DNA of 64,000 nucleotides from Paraspadella gotoi (Eukaryota; Chaetognatha): NCBI GenBank assembly GCA_051294375.1, contig CM119263.1, positions 31,665,476 to 31,729,475 of the forward strand, read 5' to 3'. Shown piece by piece: positions 1 to 10,550 of this stretch (position 1 is its first letter; each line of letters starts with the position of its first letter). The notes under the pieces were generated by a model. It saw only the letters and a program-made list of their open reading frames with translations, ran no database searches and was not told where the DNA came from. The position numbers and the translations under genes were made by a program.

Positions 1-620
1 TTTTACAATATTAGACTTTAAAATTTTATATTAAAATTTAAAAATAAATGTAAAAATTTAATAAATTTGGTTATATATTAGATTTAATTATATTCTTTAT
101 ATAAAGTTCTTTTATAATGTAAGGGGGAGAGGGATTTTAGTGTTGTCTTCTGGAAATAGAGGGTGCATCTATACAACACTTTGAAAATTTCAAAATGTCT
201 AAAAGTCTGAACAGAAAGGGGTGCAGAATATAATTTGTTATGGGATTAAGGTTAGTTATGATTCGTTATTGTTGAGGGTTAAGACTACTAAGTAGAATTG
301 TATGTTCTGAAAGGGATACCTACCTAAATAAATCATTTTAAATAAAGCTTTTTAAATAAAGCTTTTTAAATAAAGCTTTTTAAATATAATTTTTACGTGG
401 TAATTTTTTTATTTCTTTTGTAACTAATTCAGTGAGACCTATTTTATAATTAAAATCATCCGTCCAATCATTTATTTTAATTCATTAAACCCACCTTTCC
501 ATTCATCTCTTCATTCATTCTAATTCATCAAATGCTCATCATCCTTAGCATTCGGATAAAATCCCCAATTATTATTTTTAATTCATTAAACCTTCCTTTC
601 TATTCATCCTTTTTATTCAG
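1..620. other. AT-rich non-coding sequence at left edge
   Basis: No gene is recognised. About three tandem copies of a short unit containing TTTAAATAAAGC lie near 336-385. The last bases before 621 (a pyrimidine-rich run ending in TTCAG) look like a 3' splice site immediately before the start codon of the next gene, so an upstream untranslated exon may lie here. Missing G-alpha exons were looked for on the minus strand and not seen. Confidence 0.5.
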
Positions 621-753
621 ATGAAATCCCTCATTCTCTGCGCTCTCGTTGTTGTGGCCTTCGTGGCCTTGGCCGAAGCTGGCGGCGACGACGACTCTCC
701 CTGCGCCTGCGGCATCCCTTACTGCCCCTGCAAGGGCAAAAGGGAGTTCGAAG

Positions 754-802
<49 letters not shown>

Positions 803-1132
803 TATATTAAGAGGAAGTGAAAAAGAAAGCCAAAGAAAAGTAGTGGTTGTTTGAGTTATTGAGTGAGAGATTGATTGAGTAATAAAGTGAATGCGTGAGA
901 AAGAGAATGTTTCAACCATTTTAAAAAACCCTCCATTTTCCCCCAACCCTCAATTCCTCTTTTACAAACAGAGAGTCCCCACTTGGCCAAGCGCATGGTG
1001 GAACAGATCAGAAGCATCTACATGGACGGACGTGGAGTCAACAACTGCCGCGGTTGCAAATGCCAATGCTGCAATGCGATTGATTGCCTCAACCCTGGCA
1101 ACTACGTCGATGGAAAATTTAAATGCTGCTGA
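621..1132 (+). CDS. Small secreted cysteine-rich peptide precursor, two exons
   Basis: I do not recognise the family. The model joins 621-753 and 972-1132 to give 97 residues. Residues 1-20 form a clear signal peptide (Met-Lys, then a Leu/Val/Ala core ending in AEA). Then come an Asp-rich stretch, a first Cys cluster with CACGIPYCPC, and, in exon 2, a dibasic KR in a possible propeptide and a second cluster (CRGCKCQCC) ending in a terminal Cys pair. The splice joins GAAG|GTAGAG to ACAAACAG|AGAG in phase 1, keeping the frame open to TGA at 1130-1132. The intron starts directly with a (GA)n tract. The protein is presumably secreted and disulphide-bonded. An antimicrobial, hormone-like or venom-like peptide is possible, and nothing in the sequence decides between these. 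It lies on the strand opposite the G-alpha exons, probably inside a G-alpha intron. The gene model is fairly sure; the function is unknown. Confidence 0.72.
757..800. repeat. (GA)n microsatellite at a 5' splice site
   Basis: About 22 GA units begin two bases after the donor GT of the Cys-rich peptide gene, so the U1-pairing region is itself part of the microsatellite. Confidence 0.95.
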
Positions 1133-1394
1133 AGAGAGAGATTTTCTTATCTCATGGACAAACGGGTTTCAAAATTGGGTTTCTTGATTAATTCGTCGAC
1201 TTTTTGATTTATTTGCGCAAATATTTCATTATTAAAAAATAGAATTTAATGTAGAATTATAACCTTTGTTTTTACTGTATGAGATTTTGCCTTTTAAATG
1301 AAACAGTTAAATTATTTTAGATAGAAGTAAACCAAGAAGTTAGACATATAAATAGTGGATGGATCTAGATATATTTGATATTTCTTTAGCTTTT

Positions 1395-1602
1395 AAATCT
1401 TTACACTTTTTTTCTTTCTTTATTTTTTTTCTCTTTTTCCTTTTTTCTTCTTTTCTCTTCTCTTCTTTTCTTTTCTTTTCTTTTCTTTTCTTTTCTTTTC
1501 TTTTCTTTTCTTTTCTCTTCTCTTCTCTTCTCTTCTCTTCTCTTCTCTTCTCTTCTCTTCTCTTCTCTTCTCTTCTCTTCTCTTCTCTTCTCTTCTCTTC
1601 TA
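1395..1602. repeat. (TTTTC)n then (TCTTC)n pyrimidine microsatellite
   Basis: Pentanucleotide runs: TTTTC units to about 1514, then TCTTC units to about 1600. The apparent open frames here are repeat translations. Confidence 0.95.
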
Positions 1603-1761
1603 ACGAGATAAGAGAAACTACGGATCCCCATAGAGTAACCTACCCACTGCCCAGTGGAAGTAGCAAGTTCACACAGTCAACTGGATCCAGTATTTTTTTA
1701 AACCGAAAATAGCCCAAAAACAAAAAGGCCTAATCGCCCAATATCCCCAACGAGGCCCAAC

Positions 1762-3035
1762 CTGGATGCCAGAATCCGTCCAGAGTCGCTTGAGTGCCCC
1801 GAAGAGGGCCTCGCTGAAAGGTTCAGTATCTTCCATTCGGCCTGTGAGCGAAAGAAAATATTGTAGAGGTGTCAGATTATGTCACAAGTTTTAATTATCA
1901 TTATCAATGTCCGAAAACCATCACCAGTTGTCAGTTTCTGACATAGGCTATCACAAAAACATCATCCTAAGATATTTCCTTTTAATACCGCCTATGATAC
2001 AATATTACTCAGTCTCACGAAGCCTCTCATAAAATGTCATAATCTATCACAATCTATCATTTTTTCACTTTACCAACTACATCAATGACTAGCGTTGCGT
2101 CGGATTCTCTCGCCGCGTCGCCGTAAGGAATCTCCAAAGTCTGCATGGCCTGATTTAAAAAAAAAGATTAATTAATTATTAATTACAAAGATTAATTAGT
2201 TATTAAATCGATGTAATGATTGTGTAATACCTTTATTATCGCGGCCATGCTTTGATTCGTGTTACTGTAGACAATTGGTTTATACTGATCAGCGTCATCT
2301 GACAGGAAAGAATTAGAAAAGAGGCACATGTTTCTAGTTTACATTTGACTATCTGTTAGAATCAACCAATGCTCTACAACCATCTGCTAAAGCCAACCAA
2401 CGCCGTTCAACCATCTGCCAGAACCAACCAATGGCCACCAAACCTTCAAATCCCTCGTCGTGTATAATCTTCATTTGTTTGACGACTGTGCTTTTGCCAG
2501 ATTCTCCTGCACCAAGAAGAAGCAACTTGATGTCTTTGGCTGCCTGATGTGGATGACGAAAGGAAAGGGATTAAATCATGATCTGACATGATGAGACATG
2601 ATCTTAATTTAACTGATCAAAATTGACCTTGATCCTATTCTGCTTGACTCGAATTGACTTCAGCCAATCTGTCCTAACTAGAATTCAGTTCAATTCTATC
2701 CCGTTCGAGCTGACCTGATCTGTTCGTGCTGACCTGATCTTAATTGACAAACAGACCTGACCTCACATACTTCTCACATACCTTGTTTGTCTGACCTGAC
2801 GTCATTGAACCCAAAAAGACCATTGCCTCTGTCCGAATCTTAACTTACCAGACGTCTACTGAACTTCTATCCCATCCCGTTTGACCTCACCAGAGCTTAT
2901 TCTTCCTAGAATTTACCTCTATCACATCCTGACCTGACCCTATCTTACCTCTATCCCATCCTGCTTCAACTGCTTCTCTATCTCTTTTGTTCTCTTCGCT
3001 GCTTCCTTCTCCTCTGCGCTCTGCATGCAGCCCAT
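1762..3035 (-). CDS. Heterotrimeric G-protein alpha subunit, o class, 5' five exons (partial)
   Basis: This gene encodes a membrane-bound signalling GTPase that couples receptors to effectors. Five exons join in frame: 2949-3035, 2444-2543, 2231-2298, 2074-2149 and 1762-1841 (137 codons of an expected ~354). The N terminus MGC is the usual myristoyl-Gly/palmitoyl-Cys signal and fixes the start at 3035, although (GCC)n upstream keeps the frame open. Exon 2 carries the P-loop GAGESGKST and the following VVKQMKIIH. Exon 3 has [10 protein letters not shown], exon 4 [11 protein letters not shown], and exon 5 the G-alpha(o)-typical RMEDTEPFS and RLWTDSGIQ. All donors are GT and all acceptors AG, with phases 0, 1, 0, 1. 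Switch regions and the C terminus are absent and would lie beyond the left edge; the next expected exon (ECFNRSREYQL-like) is not present in 1-1740. TEPFS favours Go over Gi. Confidence is high. Confidence 0.95.
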
Positions 3036-3120
3036 GGCGGCGGCGGCGGCGGCTGTTGCGGCGGCTGTTGCGGCGGCGGTGAAGCAGACGGTTTGACGTA
3101 TACATAAAAGTATAAAATTC

Positions 3121-3325
3121 TTGACTCTCTTTTCCGAGAATGCCCCATTTTTGTTTGTTTATCCCAGAATTTAATTCTAATTTTAATATTTTACTTAAAT
3201 ATATATTTTTTAAACTTAAAAATCAATCCTTCCCTGATCCTAAACCCTTTCTCCCTATTTTTAAACTCTAACACTAAACCCTAAATATTAATTTTTAGTT
3301 ATTTTTTATGAATACTCCCGAAAAA
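3121..3325. mobile_element. MITE-like element with CCCTAA-like interior, copy 1
   Basis: Family member recognised by a left end like CTCTTTTCCGAGAATGCCCC, then CCCAGAATTTAATT, and an interior of degenerate CCTAAACCCT motifs. Other copies are near 3692-3790 (right half only), 18558-18910, 23043-23250 and 31580-31775. In fuller copies the right end, roughly GGGCGTTCTGGGAAAATAAG, is the inverted counterpart of the left end. Confidence 0.6.
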
Positions 3326-3680
3326 CTTTATAAGTCTTTTTTTGGTCATTCTGCTAGTCGGTCGGTCGGTCTGTCAGTTGGTTGGTCAAGTAGTCGGTCG
3401 GTATGTCTGTCCGTCAGTCTATCCCGCTTTTATTCAAAATACTTATAATTCGCCAATATTTGATTGCTTATTTGTTAAGACAAGAAAAAACCTAAAATCT
3501 AAGTGACTGCTAGCTCCGCCTTCAGGAAATCCTAAAACTATAAGGAATAAAAAATGGAATTCCGATGCAGTACGTAAAATATACGGGCTGAGAAAGTTAT
3601 TGTAGTCATGTTATGTCTTATGATCATAGGGAAATACATGTGAAAATTAAGTCATTGCTGCGTAACACATTGGATGAACC
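3326..3680. repeat. Dispersed repeat with GTCGGTCGG-like tract
   Basis: A (GTCG/GTCT)-rich stretch at 3355-3425 is followed by sequence resembling 28890-29245 (TATCCCRCTTWTATT, then AAGTGACTGC and AACACATTG). Part of 16030-16240 resembles it in inverted order. It looks like an old interspersed repeat. No coding seen. Confidence 0.4.
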
Positions 3681-3691
3681 AATCTTGTTAA

Positions 3692-3790
3692 CCAAATCTC
3701 TAACCCTAATCTTTAATATAATGTTAAATTTTAAAAAATAACTTAATTCCGAATTTAAGACAAAATGGGTCGTTTAGGAAAAATAAGGCC
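3692..3790. mobile_element. MITE-like element, right-half copy
   Basis: AACCCTAATCTTTAA is followed by AATTCCGAATTTAAG and the family's terminal block ending AAATAAGGCC. Only the right half of the family shown complete at 18558-18910 and 31580-31775 is present. Confidence 0.5.
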
Positions 3791-3960
3791 GAGATGACGT
3801 TGAACGGATAAGTGAAGAAAAGAGAAGTTAAGCTGACCGAAAATATACGAAGAAAGGTAGTGTATTTTCAAGTATTTTCAATTTAGTAAAGTTTAATATA
3901 TTTTTTAAACAAATGATAATATTTTTCGCGGTTGATTTAAAATCGTTAATCGTTGTGAAA

Positions 3961-4085
3961 GGAGGAGGAGGAGGAGGAGGAGGGTAAGGAAAGGTCACGA
4001 CTGAGTTTGTCACGCGCATCGACGACAACGACAACAACAATAATAGCAACGATGACGGCGACGACGACGACGACGACGACCACAG
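3961..4085. repeat. (GGA)n and (GAC/AAC)n trinucleotide tracts
   Basis: GGA units at 3961-3983, then mixed GAC/AAC/GAT units at 4020-4082. GAC/AAC tracts recur near 5560, 10369, 28520, 29330, 30811, 44075, 48087 and 49905. At 30811 and 29330 they lie in predicted exons; here no gene is seen. Confidence 0.85.
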
Positions 4086-4387
4086 ACACGAGATGTCGAC
4101 TGAAAAAATAAGTTTTCGTGATGAATGATTTTTTTAAGGGGACTAAGAGGTTTAGGTTTAAAATTACAATTATAAATATTATAATAAATTCAAATACTTG
4201 AAGTTAAAGTTATGCTTAAAATTATACTTGAACCTAAATTATACTTAAACTTAAAGATTAGATACTTGAAGACCTAGAGATTAAAAATTAAAATTATAAA
4301 TACTTGATGACCTAACAATTAAATAATCAAAATTATACTTAAAGTTTAAATACTTGAAGACTTAACGATTAAATAATTAAGATTATA

Positions 4388-4625
4388 AATGTAGTCGGCC
4401 ATTGCAATATGTTCACCCCACCGATAAGCATGTAACCTTCAGTCATGACCACTAGGTACCGGGTTCAATCCCAACCCGGTACCAACCCTGTGGCCGTAAA
4501 CTGCTTTGCGGGCGTGGAAAACCCTCAGCTCAAGCCAGGTTCCAAGCCCAGGACAAGTTCCATGGCTGCTCGTGGGGGTTAAAGAAGTTGCAGATAGATT
4601 CAGCCCATTTAGCTCCTTATATAAA
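4388..4625 (+). mobile_element. tRNA-derived SINE (family 1), copy A
   Basis: Begins TGTAGTCGGCCATTGCAA and carries a B-box-like GGGTTCAATCCC, followed by the family body (GCGTGGAAAACCCTCA, CCAAGCCCAGGACAAG, GGGGTTAAAGAAGTTGC). Other copies contain an A-box-like TGGCTCATTGAGTAA before the B box, so the head looks tRNA-derived. Here the A-box segment is deleted. Copies lie at 20688, 23706, 24006, 29661, 29893, 39855, 43446 and 47465. Confidence 0.7.
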
Positions 4626-4947
4626 ATATATACTTTAACTTATATACTTTAACTTTAAATACTAAAAGTAGGAATACTAGAATACTGAAAGAACAGAATA
4701 GTTATGGATAAGTGGACTGAAGACAGCTAACGTTAAAAAAAATAAAAAATAAAAATATGAACGAATCTTAATTAATATTTTCTGTTTAAAGAAAAATACG
4801 ATCAATAAAATCTTTTGTTGCGAAGAAAAAGAAAAAAAGAAAAGAAAAGAAAAGAAAAAAATAGATAGAAAGAGAGAAGAAGAGAAAAGAAGAGGAAATA
4901 AAAGAGACGGATCAATGATAAGAGAATCTTATGTCGTGATGGATTCT

Positions 4948-4950
<3 letters not shown>

Positions 4951-4986
<36 letters not shown>
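4951..4986. repeat. (CT)n microsatellite
   Basis: Uninterrupted CT run; nothing else is seen nearby. Confidence 0.95.
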
Positions 4987-4989
<3 letters not shown>

Positions 4990-5426
4990 ATAATATATCT
5001 TTTGTTAAATATAAAAAAGAAATTATTAAGTTTTATTTGAAATAATCATTTCTTTTTGCAAAAATTTTTAATTAAAGATTTTTCAACCTTTGCCAGGTAG
5101 AAGAATACCCTCTAAGGCTTTAATTAATTTGAATAACTTTAATTAACAAAATTATATCACACTTTAAACCTTTTAATACCAAAACAGATTTGTAAATCTA
5201 AGGAACTTTAAGTTTGGTTTTTTCTTGATTCAATACTAACAATAAATTTTGCATAAAGATCTTGCATGTTCTTTTATTTCTTAACTATTGAAACTGTCAG
5301 CCACCTTTAGGAGTTAAGTAAAACTAGAAACAAAAGTTTATTACCAAAGCAATATATACATGTATACATGTATACATAACTAAAATATATTAATTATCAC
5401 AAAAACGTCTATCTCCATCTATAAGA

Positions 5427-5427
5427 G

Positions 5428-5487
<60 letters not shown>

Positions 5488-5555
5488 ACCCTACTTTAAG
5501 TCACGCAAACCTTCGTCTTTATCTCTTCCGTCTTTGACCAACAAAACGTTTCTCG

Positions 5556-5596
<41 letters not shown>

Positions 5597-5751
5597 ACGA
5601 CGACGACGACGACGACGACGAAACCAGTGACCGAATTTCTGATTCCGTGAAAAAAAAACTCATTTATTCGTTGAAAAAAAAGAGGAAAGAAAAACGGGAA
5701 TAAAATTTCCATATTTATTGTGAATGTAAATCGGTGAAACTAAAAGAGAAT

Positions 5752-5808
<57 letters not shown>
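5427..5808. repeat. (CT)n, (AAC)n/(GAC)n and (GA)n cluster
   Basis: (CT)n at 5427-5482, AAC units turning into GAC units at 5558-5622, and (GA)n at 5752-5807. Poly-Val frames across the trinucleotide block are repeat translations. Confidence 0.9.
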
Positions 5809-5811
<3 letters not shown>

Positions 5812-5927
5812 CATGCCTTAGTCGTTCTCCCCGATCTTTCTTTCACCCTTGACCTGTTGTATAAACAGTTAGGATTAAGAAAAACGAAAGAAAAATAAAA
5901 GAAAAGATTTCATTGAAAAAAACGGAC

Positions 5928-6215
5928 ATGCTAGTTGGAAGCATGGTAGTTAATATCATGGTAGTTGGTAGCATGTTAGGTGGTAGCATGGTAGTTAATA
6001 GCATACAAGTTGGAAGCATGGTAGTTAATAGCATGGTAGTGGAAGTATGCTAGTTGGTAGCATGGTTATTGGTAGCATGGTAATAGCGGCATACTAGTTG
6101 GTAGCATGCAAGGTAGCGGCATGCTAGTTGGTAGCATGGTAGTTGGTGGCATGCTTGTTGGTATCACGCAAGTCAGTGACATGCTAGTTAGCGGCTCGCT
6201 AGTTGGTACGAAACC
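5928..6215. repeat. Degenerate minisatellite, GGTAGCATG core
   Basis: About 25 imperfect copies of an 11-13 base unit related to GTTGGTAGCATGGTA. Units vary in length, so no single frame is preserved. Confidence 0.85.
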
Positions 6216-6237
6216 CGGTAATATACTATACTAGGTG

Positions 6238-6775
6238 GAATGCGTTTTATCTGCCCGCCCGTTTTATCAAGCAGTGTTTTTTCTGCTTGCCCGTTTTATC
6301 AAGCATCGGATTAAGTGCCTACCCATTTTATCAAGCACTGCATTATCTGCTCACCCATTTTATCAAGCATCATATTATCTGCCTACCTATTTTATCAAGC
6401 AGCGATTTATCTGCTTGCCCATTTTATCAAGCATCATATTATCTGCTTGCCCATTTTATCAAGCATCATATTATCTGCTCACCTTTTTTATCCAGCATCA
6501 TATTATCAGCTCGACAGTTTTAATAAGCATCATATTATCTGCTTGCCCGTTTTATCAAGCATTGTATTATCTGCTCACCCGTTTTATCTAGCACCATATT
6601 ATTTGCCTGCCCATTTTATCAAGCATCGTATTATCTGCGTACCTATTTTATCAAGCATCGTATTATCTACTTGCCCGTTTTATCAAGCAGCGATTTATCT
6701 GCTCGCCTGTTTTATCAAGCATCGTATTATCTGCTTGCCCGTTTTATCAAACAGCGTTTTACGAGCTTGTTTTTT
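6238..6775. repeat. 32-bp tandem minisatellite, about 17 copies
   Basis: The unit contains CTGCTTGCCCATTTTATCAA followed by GCATCATATTAT. The 32-base period is not a multiple of three, so each frame cycles through all phases, yet all three plus-strand frames stay open for long stretches because the unit lacks stops in any frame. I treat these frames as a by-product of the repeat. Confidence 0.9.
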
Positions 6776-7175
6776 AATCAAGCATCTTTTTTTTCTTTTT
6801 TCTTTGTCGACTCTATTTTAAGAAACTCGGATGCTCTTTTTTTTCTTTTCCTCGATAAATCGTCCGTTAGATGGCGAGAGTTCGATATCAGCATCTGAAT
6901 CGATTTATAGCAACGATGTGATTGTCTGTGATTCGCGAGACGTCTCACCAACTATCACCAACTGTCGATTCACAGTGACCGCCTCATGTCACTGACATGT
7001 TTGCCTAGAAACTTGCTCACTCTGTGAAACCAATCGGTGATTTTAGTTCACTCGGTGAATACCAATATGAATTTAGATAGATTAACAGCAAAAGTTTTGA
7101 TATTAAAATTCGAGTTATTAGACAGCTATTAAGTTGAGTCTAAACGAATTTCACATTTAGTTTCGTAACAAGACA

Positions 7176-7795
7176 ATGGCGTTACGTACGCCCTTCAGAG
7201 TTGGGCTGAGGTTGCCAAGGAAATATGTATGTTTTAATTTCTGATTATTCGTGATTGATCGTTTATTGAGACTGTCTTTTAATTTTGTTTGCCGGCTTTA
7301 TTCTGCAGATCTGTTTTATTCCTTTATGACACGTCTCCTTTTCTTTTAGTATTTGTAACCATTTAGCGCATTTATCCGACTTGTTTTAATCCTAATTATT
7401 TAGCGAATTACCTTTTTTGAAATTGGTACAACCAATATAAAAATTATCAATTCATTTAATAAATAAGCTATCTTGTCCCTGACTTTTTTATTATTATTAT
7501 TTTTATTATTTTATTCCTAACTATTTAGCACATTTGCTTTTGTTTTATTACTCTGTCCTCCATTTCTTAAGTTGCATTTATGAATAATTAATTGTTACTT
7601 AAATTAATTATATTTTAGGAGGGTGGTGTCAGAATACTCTGGTGCAACCCAAAGAAATCTCGGCCCAGTGTTTTACAAATGACCACTTTTCGATCTTTAT
7701 TTAAACATAAACAATTGTACTTTGGTTTTCGATCGCTTTGTAAGAATCAGTTGCTCGTATGGTCTCTTAAAGTTTGCTTCTCCCTTTTTCATTGA
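7176..7795 (+). CDS. Possible small two-exon gene, basic 75-residue product
   Basis: Not recognised. A start codon at 7176 sits in a good animal context (AGACAATGG) and opens a short exon, richer in GC than its surroundings, encoding MALRTPFRVGLRLPRKY, which resembles an Arg-rich mitochondrial presequence. A donor follows (TAT|GTATGT at 7227). An acceptor at 7617-7618 (TATTTTAG) leads to a second exon that stays open in phase 0 for 58 codons to TGA at 7793-7795. Other acceptor or phase choices give much shorter proteins, so the second exon's frame is uncertain. The combined product is basic and has no motif I know. The evidence is splice signals plus composition only. Confidence 0.3.
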
Positions 7796-7985
7796 TTTTG
7801 TTTTACCTTAATTAATATAACTGTAATGAATATTCTTAATCCCCTATTTATAGTATAGGCCAAACAGATACGTCAGATAATACTAGGAGCTAGTAATGAG
7901 GCGACATTGGTCAGTGTCTCGCTCTCACTATTCGTAATTTCCAATTTATTCTTAAAAAAGAGAAAAAAAAAGCGATAACAAATCA

Positions 7986-8009
7986 CCTTGAAAAGAAAGA
8001 TTGGAGAAA

Positions 8010-8049
<40 letters not shown>

Positions 8050-8200
8050 ATCTGCTCTCTCTCTCACTTTTTACTACTTACCATCCTTACATCAATCAAA
8101 GACATCTCAATCGGATCGGGAAGTTAATCTCGCAATTCTCTCTCTCTCTCTTCCTCCTTATCTCTCTTCTCTCTGCTCTCTCTCTCTCTCTCTCTCTCTC
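7986..8200. repeat. (CT)n microsatellite cluster
   Basis: CT-rich runs at 8013-8043 and 8140-8200 around a short non-repetitive spacer. Poly-Ser/Leu frames here are artefacts. Confidence 0.9.
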
Positions 8201-8389
8201 TTTAAAAGTAATTTTATTTATAGATTCCCTATCAGTGAAATAATTTTAAAGAAAAAAATCTATAGATTGTGTAGTTTTTCAAATATCTATACATGTATGA
8301 TACGTAGAAACGAAAAAAAAAATTAATCTTTTATAATTTCAATATTTAACTTAAGGTTAAAGACTAAAAGTTAAACTCAATATTTAACT

Positions 8390-8461
8390 TAAGAGAGAGA
8401 GAGAGAGATTGAGAGAAAGAAAAAAATATAAAGAGACAGTAAGATCGAGAGAAAGAGAGAT

Positions 8462-8500
<39 letters not shown>

Positions 8501-8570
8501 AGACAGTAAGATCGAGAGAAAGAGAGATAGACAGAGAGAGAGAGAGAGTGAGAGAGAGAGAAAGATTCCA
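8390..8570. repeat. (GA)n with internal 60-base duplication
   Basis: GA-rich tract containing two copies of a block with AGACAGTAAGATCGAGAGAA and AGAGAGATAGACAG. Confidence 0.85.
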
Positions 8571-8623
8571 TTTCAAGCAATTAAATCTTGTGAAGTTCGT
8601 CTCTCGTTTCCCTCGCGGCGTCT

Positions 8624-9010
8624 CGTGGTCACGTGATTTAAACTATAGGCACGTGACTTTGCGATGACGTCACTCGACTCACGAACAGGTTACGTCAAAA
8701 TTGTTGAGCTAATTAATTTAAATTAATCAGAATTTAATCTAATTCAACGTTTTCTTATACTTTATTGAGTGAGGATAATTCATGCATTTACCTCTGAATT
8801 TCACTCGAGCTTCACTTTTCTTCCCCCCCCAAAAAAAAATCTGTGTGAACCAAGAGTCACGTGACGCTTGATTCAAACGTCGCGTTGAGTCACATCCGCG
8901 ATGACGTCACCAAAGATTCGACCAATGACGTCACTCATGAGCGAAGTAGAATTCCTCGACGCTGATTGGCTGAGAGGTTCGGCGGAGTAAGACTCTGATT
9001 GGCGAAACCA
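8624..9010. promoter_or_regulatory. Clustered CRE, E-box and CCAAT motifs
   Basis: Within 390 bases there are three perfect TGACGTCA sites (8665-8672, 8902-8909, 8926-8933), three CACGTG sites (8630-8635, 8650-8655, 8858-8863, the last within the palindrome GTCACGTGAC) and three CCAAT/ATTGG boxes (8922-8926, 8965-8969, 8998-9002). These are consensus elements for CREB/ATF, bHLH-zip and NF-Y factors. The block is GC-richer than its surroundings. I cannot assign a downstream gene on either strand; the adjacent sequence is (CT)n on the right and (GA)n on the left. It may be a promoter whose gene I fail to see, or an enhancer. Confidence 0.45.
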
Positions 9011-9085
9011 GAAAAACGACGGAGGGAATGACGCGACCCTCGAGGGAGAGAATCGGATTGATAAATGTTTTGTCAAGGCTATAAT

Positions 9086-9314
<229 letters not shown>

Positions 9315-9639
9315 ATAAAAAGGGATTAAAGTAGGTTGAAACATTGATTAATTTATTATTATTGTGTAGTAATAAATCTAACAAGTTAATATAGGAGCTC
9401 ATTATTTATTCGTCTCTCTCCCTCTCTCTTATTGTTTATTAATCTTCCAGTATTTGTTTAATTTCACCGAAATATAGTAAACTAACTTCATAATAATTCG
9501 CTGGAGTGAAAATTAGGTCATTAGGTAACCATGGTAGTGAGGATAAACATTGGATCTGTTCTCAGTTCTAACCAAAAACAAACACATTAAGCGTTGGTGG
9601 CATTTTTTTTGGAATTAAGATAAAGAAAAAAGAGAAGGA

Positions 9640-9938
9640 AAGGTAGAGAGAGAGAGAAAGATAGGGAGAGAGAGAGAGAGAGAGGGAGGGAATGAGTGTG
9701 TATGTAAGAGAGAGAGAGAGAAAGAGAGAGAGAGAAAGAGAGAGAGAGGGATAGATTTGATTTTGATTTGATTTGTAATGCTCAAAAATGTGAAAGTTAA
9801 CACATTAACAATACATATTGTTACAGAGCGGTACATAAATTTATGTACAAACAAACAAAAAGTATAAAAAGTATAAAAGTAATTTAAATTAGTTATTAAG
9901 TTATCATTGAAAGAGGGAAGGAGTGAGAGGGAGAAAAA

Positions 9939-9950
<12 letters not shown>
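9640..9950. repeat. (GA)n block plus dispersed repeat R1, copy 1
   Basis: GA-rich 9640-9750, followed by TTTGATTTGTAATGCTCAAA, then AATGTGAAAGTTAACACATT and ACAATACATATTGTTAC. The same order, (GA)n and then TTTGTAATGYTCAAAAATGTG and ACACATTAAC, occurs near 11177, 14747 and 50975. It is an interspersed repeat with an attached microsatellite. Confidence 0.6.
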
Positions 9951-9978
<28 letters not shown>

Positions 9979-9986
9979 AAGAGAAA

Positions 9987-10017
<31 letters not shown>

Positions 10018-10034
10018 AAGAAAAGAAAGAGAGA

Positions 10035-10085
<51 letters not shown>

Positions 10086-10140
10086 AGATGAGAGAAGAGA
10101 AAGAAAAAGAAGAGAGAGATAGAGAGAGAGATAAAGAAGA
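9945..10140. repeat. (GA)n block
   Basis: Purine microsatellite with AAAG interruptions. The non-repeat piece 10145-10230 beyond it (GCATCGGAATTGCCGACGGA and following) is not recognised. Confidence 0.95.
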
Positions 10141-10363
10141 GAAAAAGAGAGCATCGGAATTGCCGACGGATTTTGGCTTCGGTGGCATTCAGGGATCAGA
10201 GCGATTAGATCAACACCCAAACGCATAAGCACCATTTTTTTTTCTCTCTCTCGTCCTCTCTTCTCTCTCTCCTCTCCCTCTCTCTCTCTCTCTCTCTTCT
10301 CTCTGCCCAATGACTCACGTGGAGGGAATGTTTTTTTTTCAGAATTCCAACTGATAGTGAGGT

Positions 10364-10395
<32 letters not shown>

Positions 10396-10489
10396 TCGCC
10401 CGAAGGCACAACCGATGGCAGAGAAACAAATAAGAGGAGGAAAGAAGGAAAGAAAAAAAAGGAAGAAGCGGGACAAAAAAGAAGGAAGA

Positions 10490-10512
10490 GAAGAGAGAGA
10501 GAGAGAGAGAGA

Positions 10513-10550
<38 letters not shown>

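Noticed and set aside
4388-4625. tRNA gene, because of the B-box-like sequence
   Set aside because: No acceptor stem or cloverleaf; the box belongs to an interspersed SINE family.
6203-6898. CRISPR-like regular repeat array
   Set aside because: The 32-bp units are directly adjacent without unique spacers, and the genome is eukaryotic.
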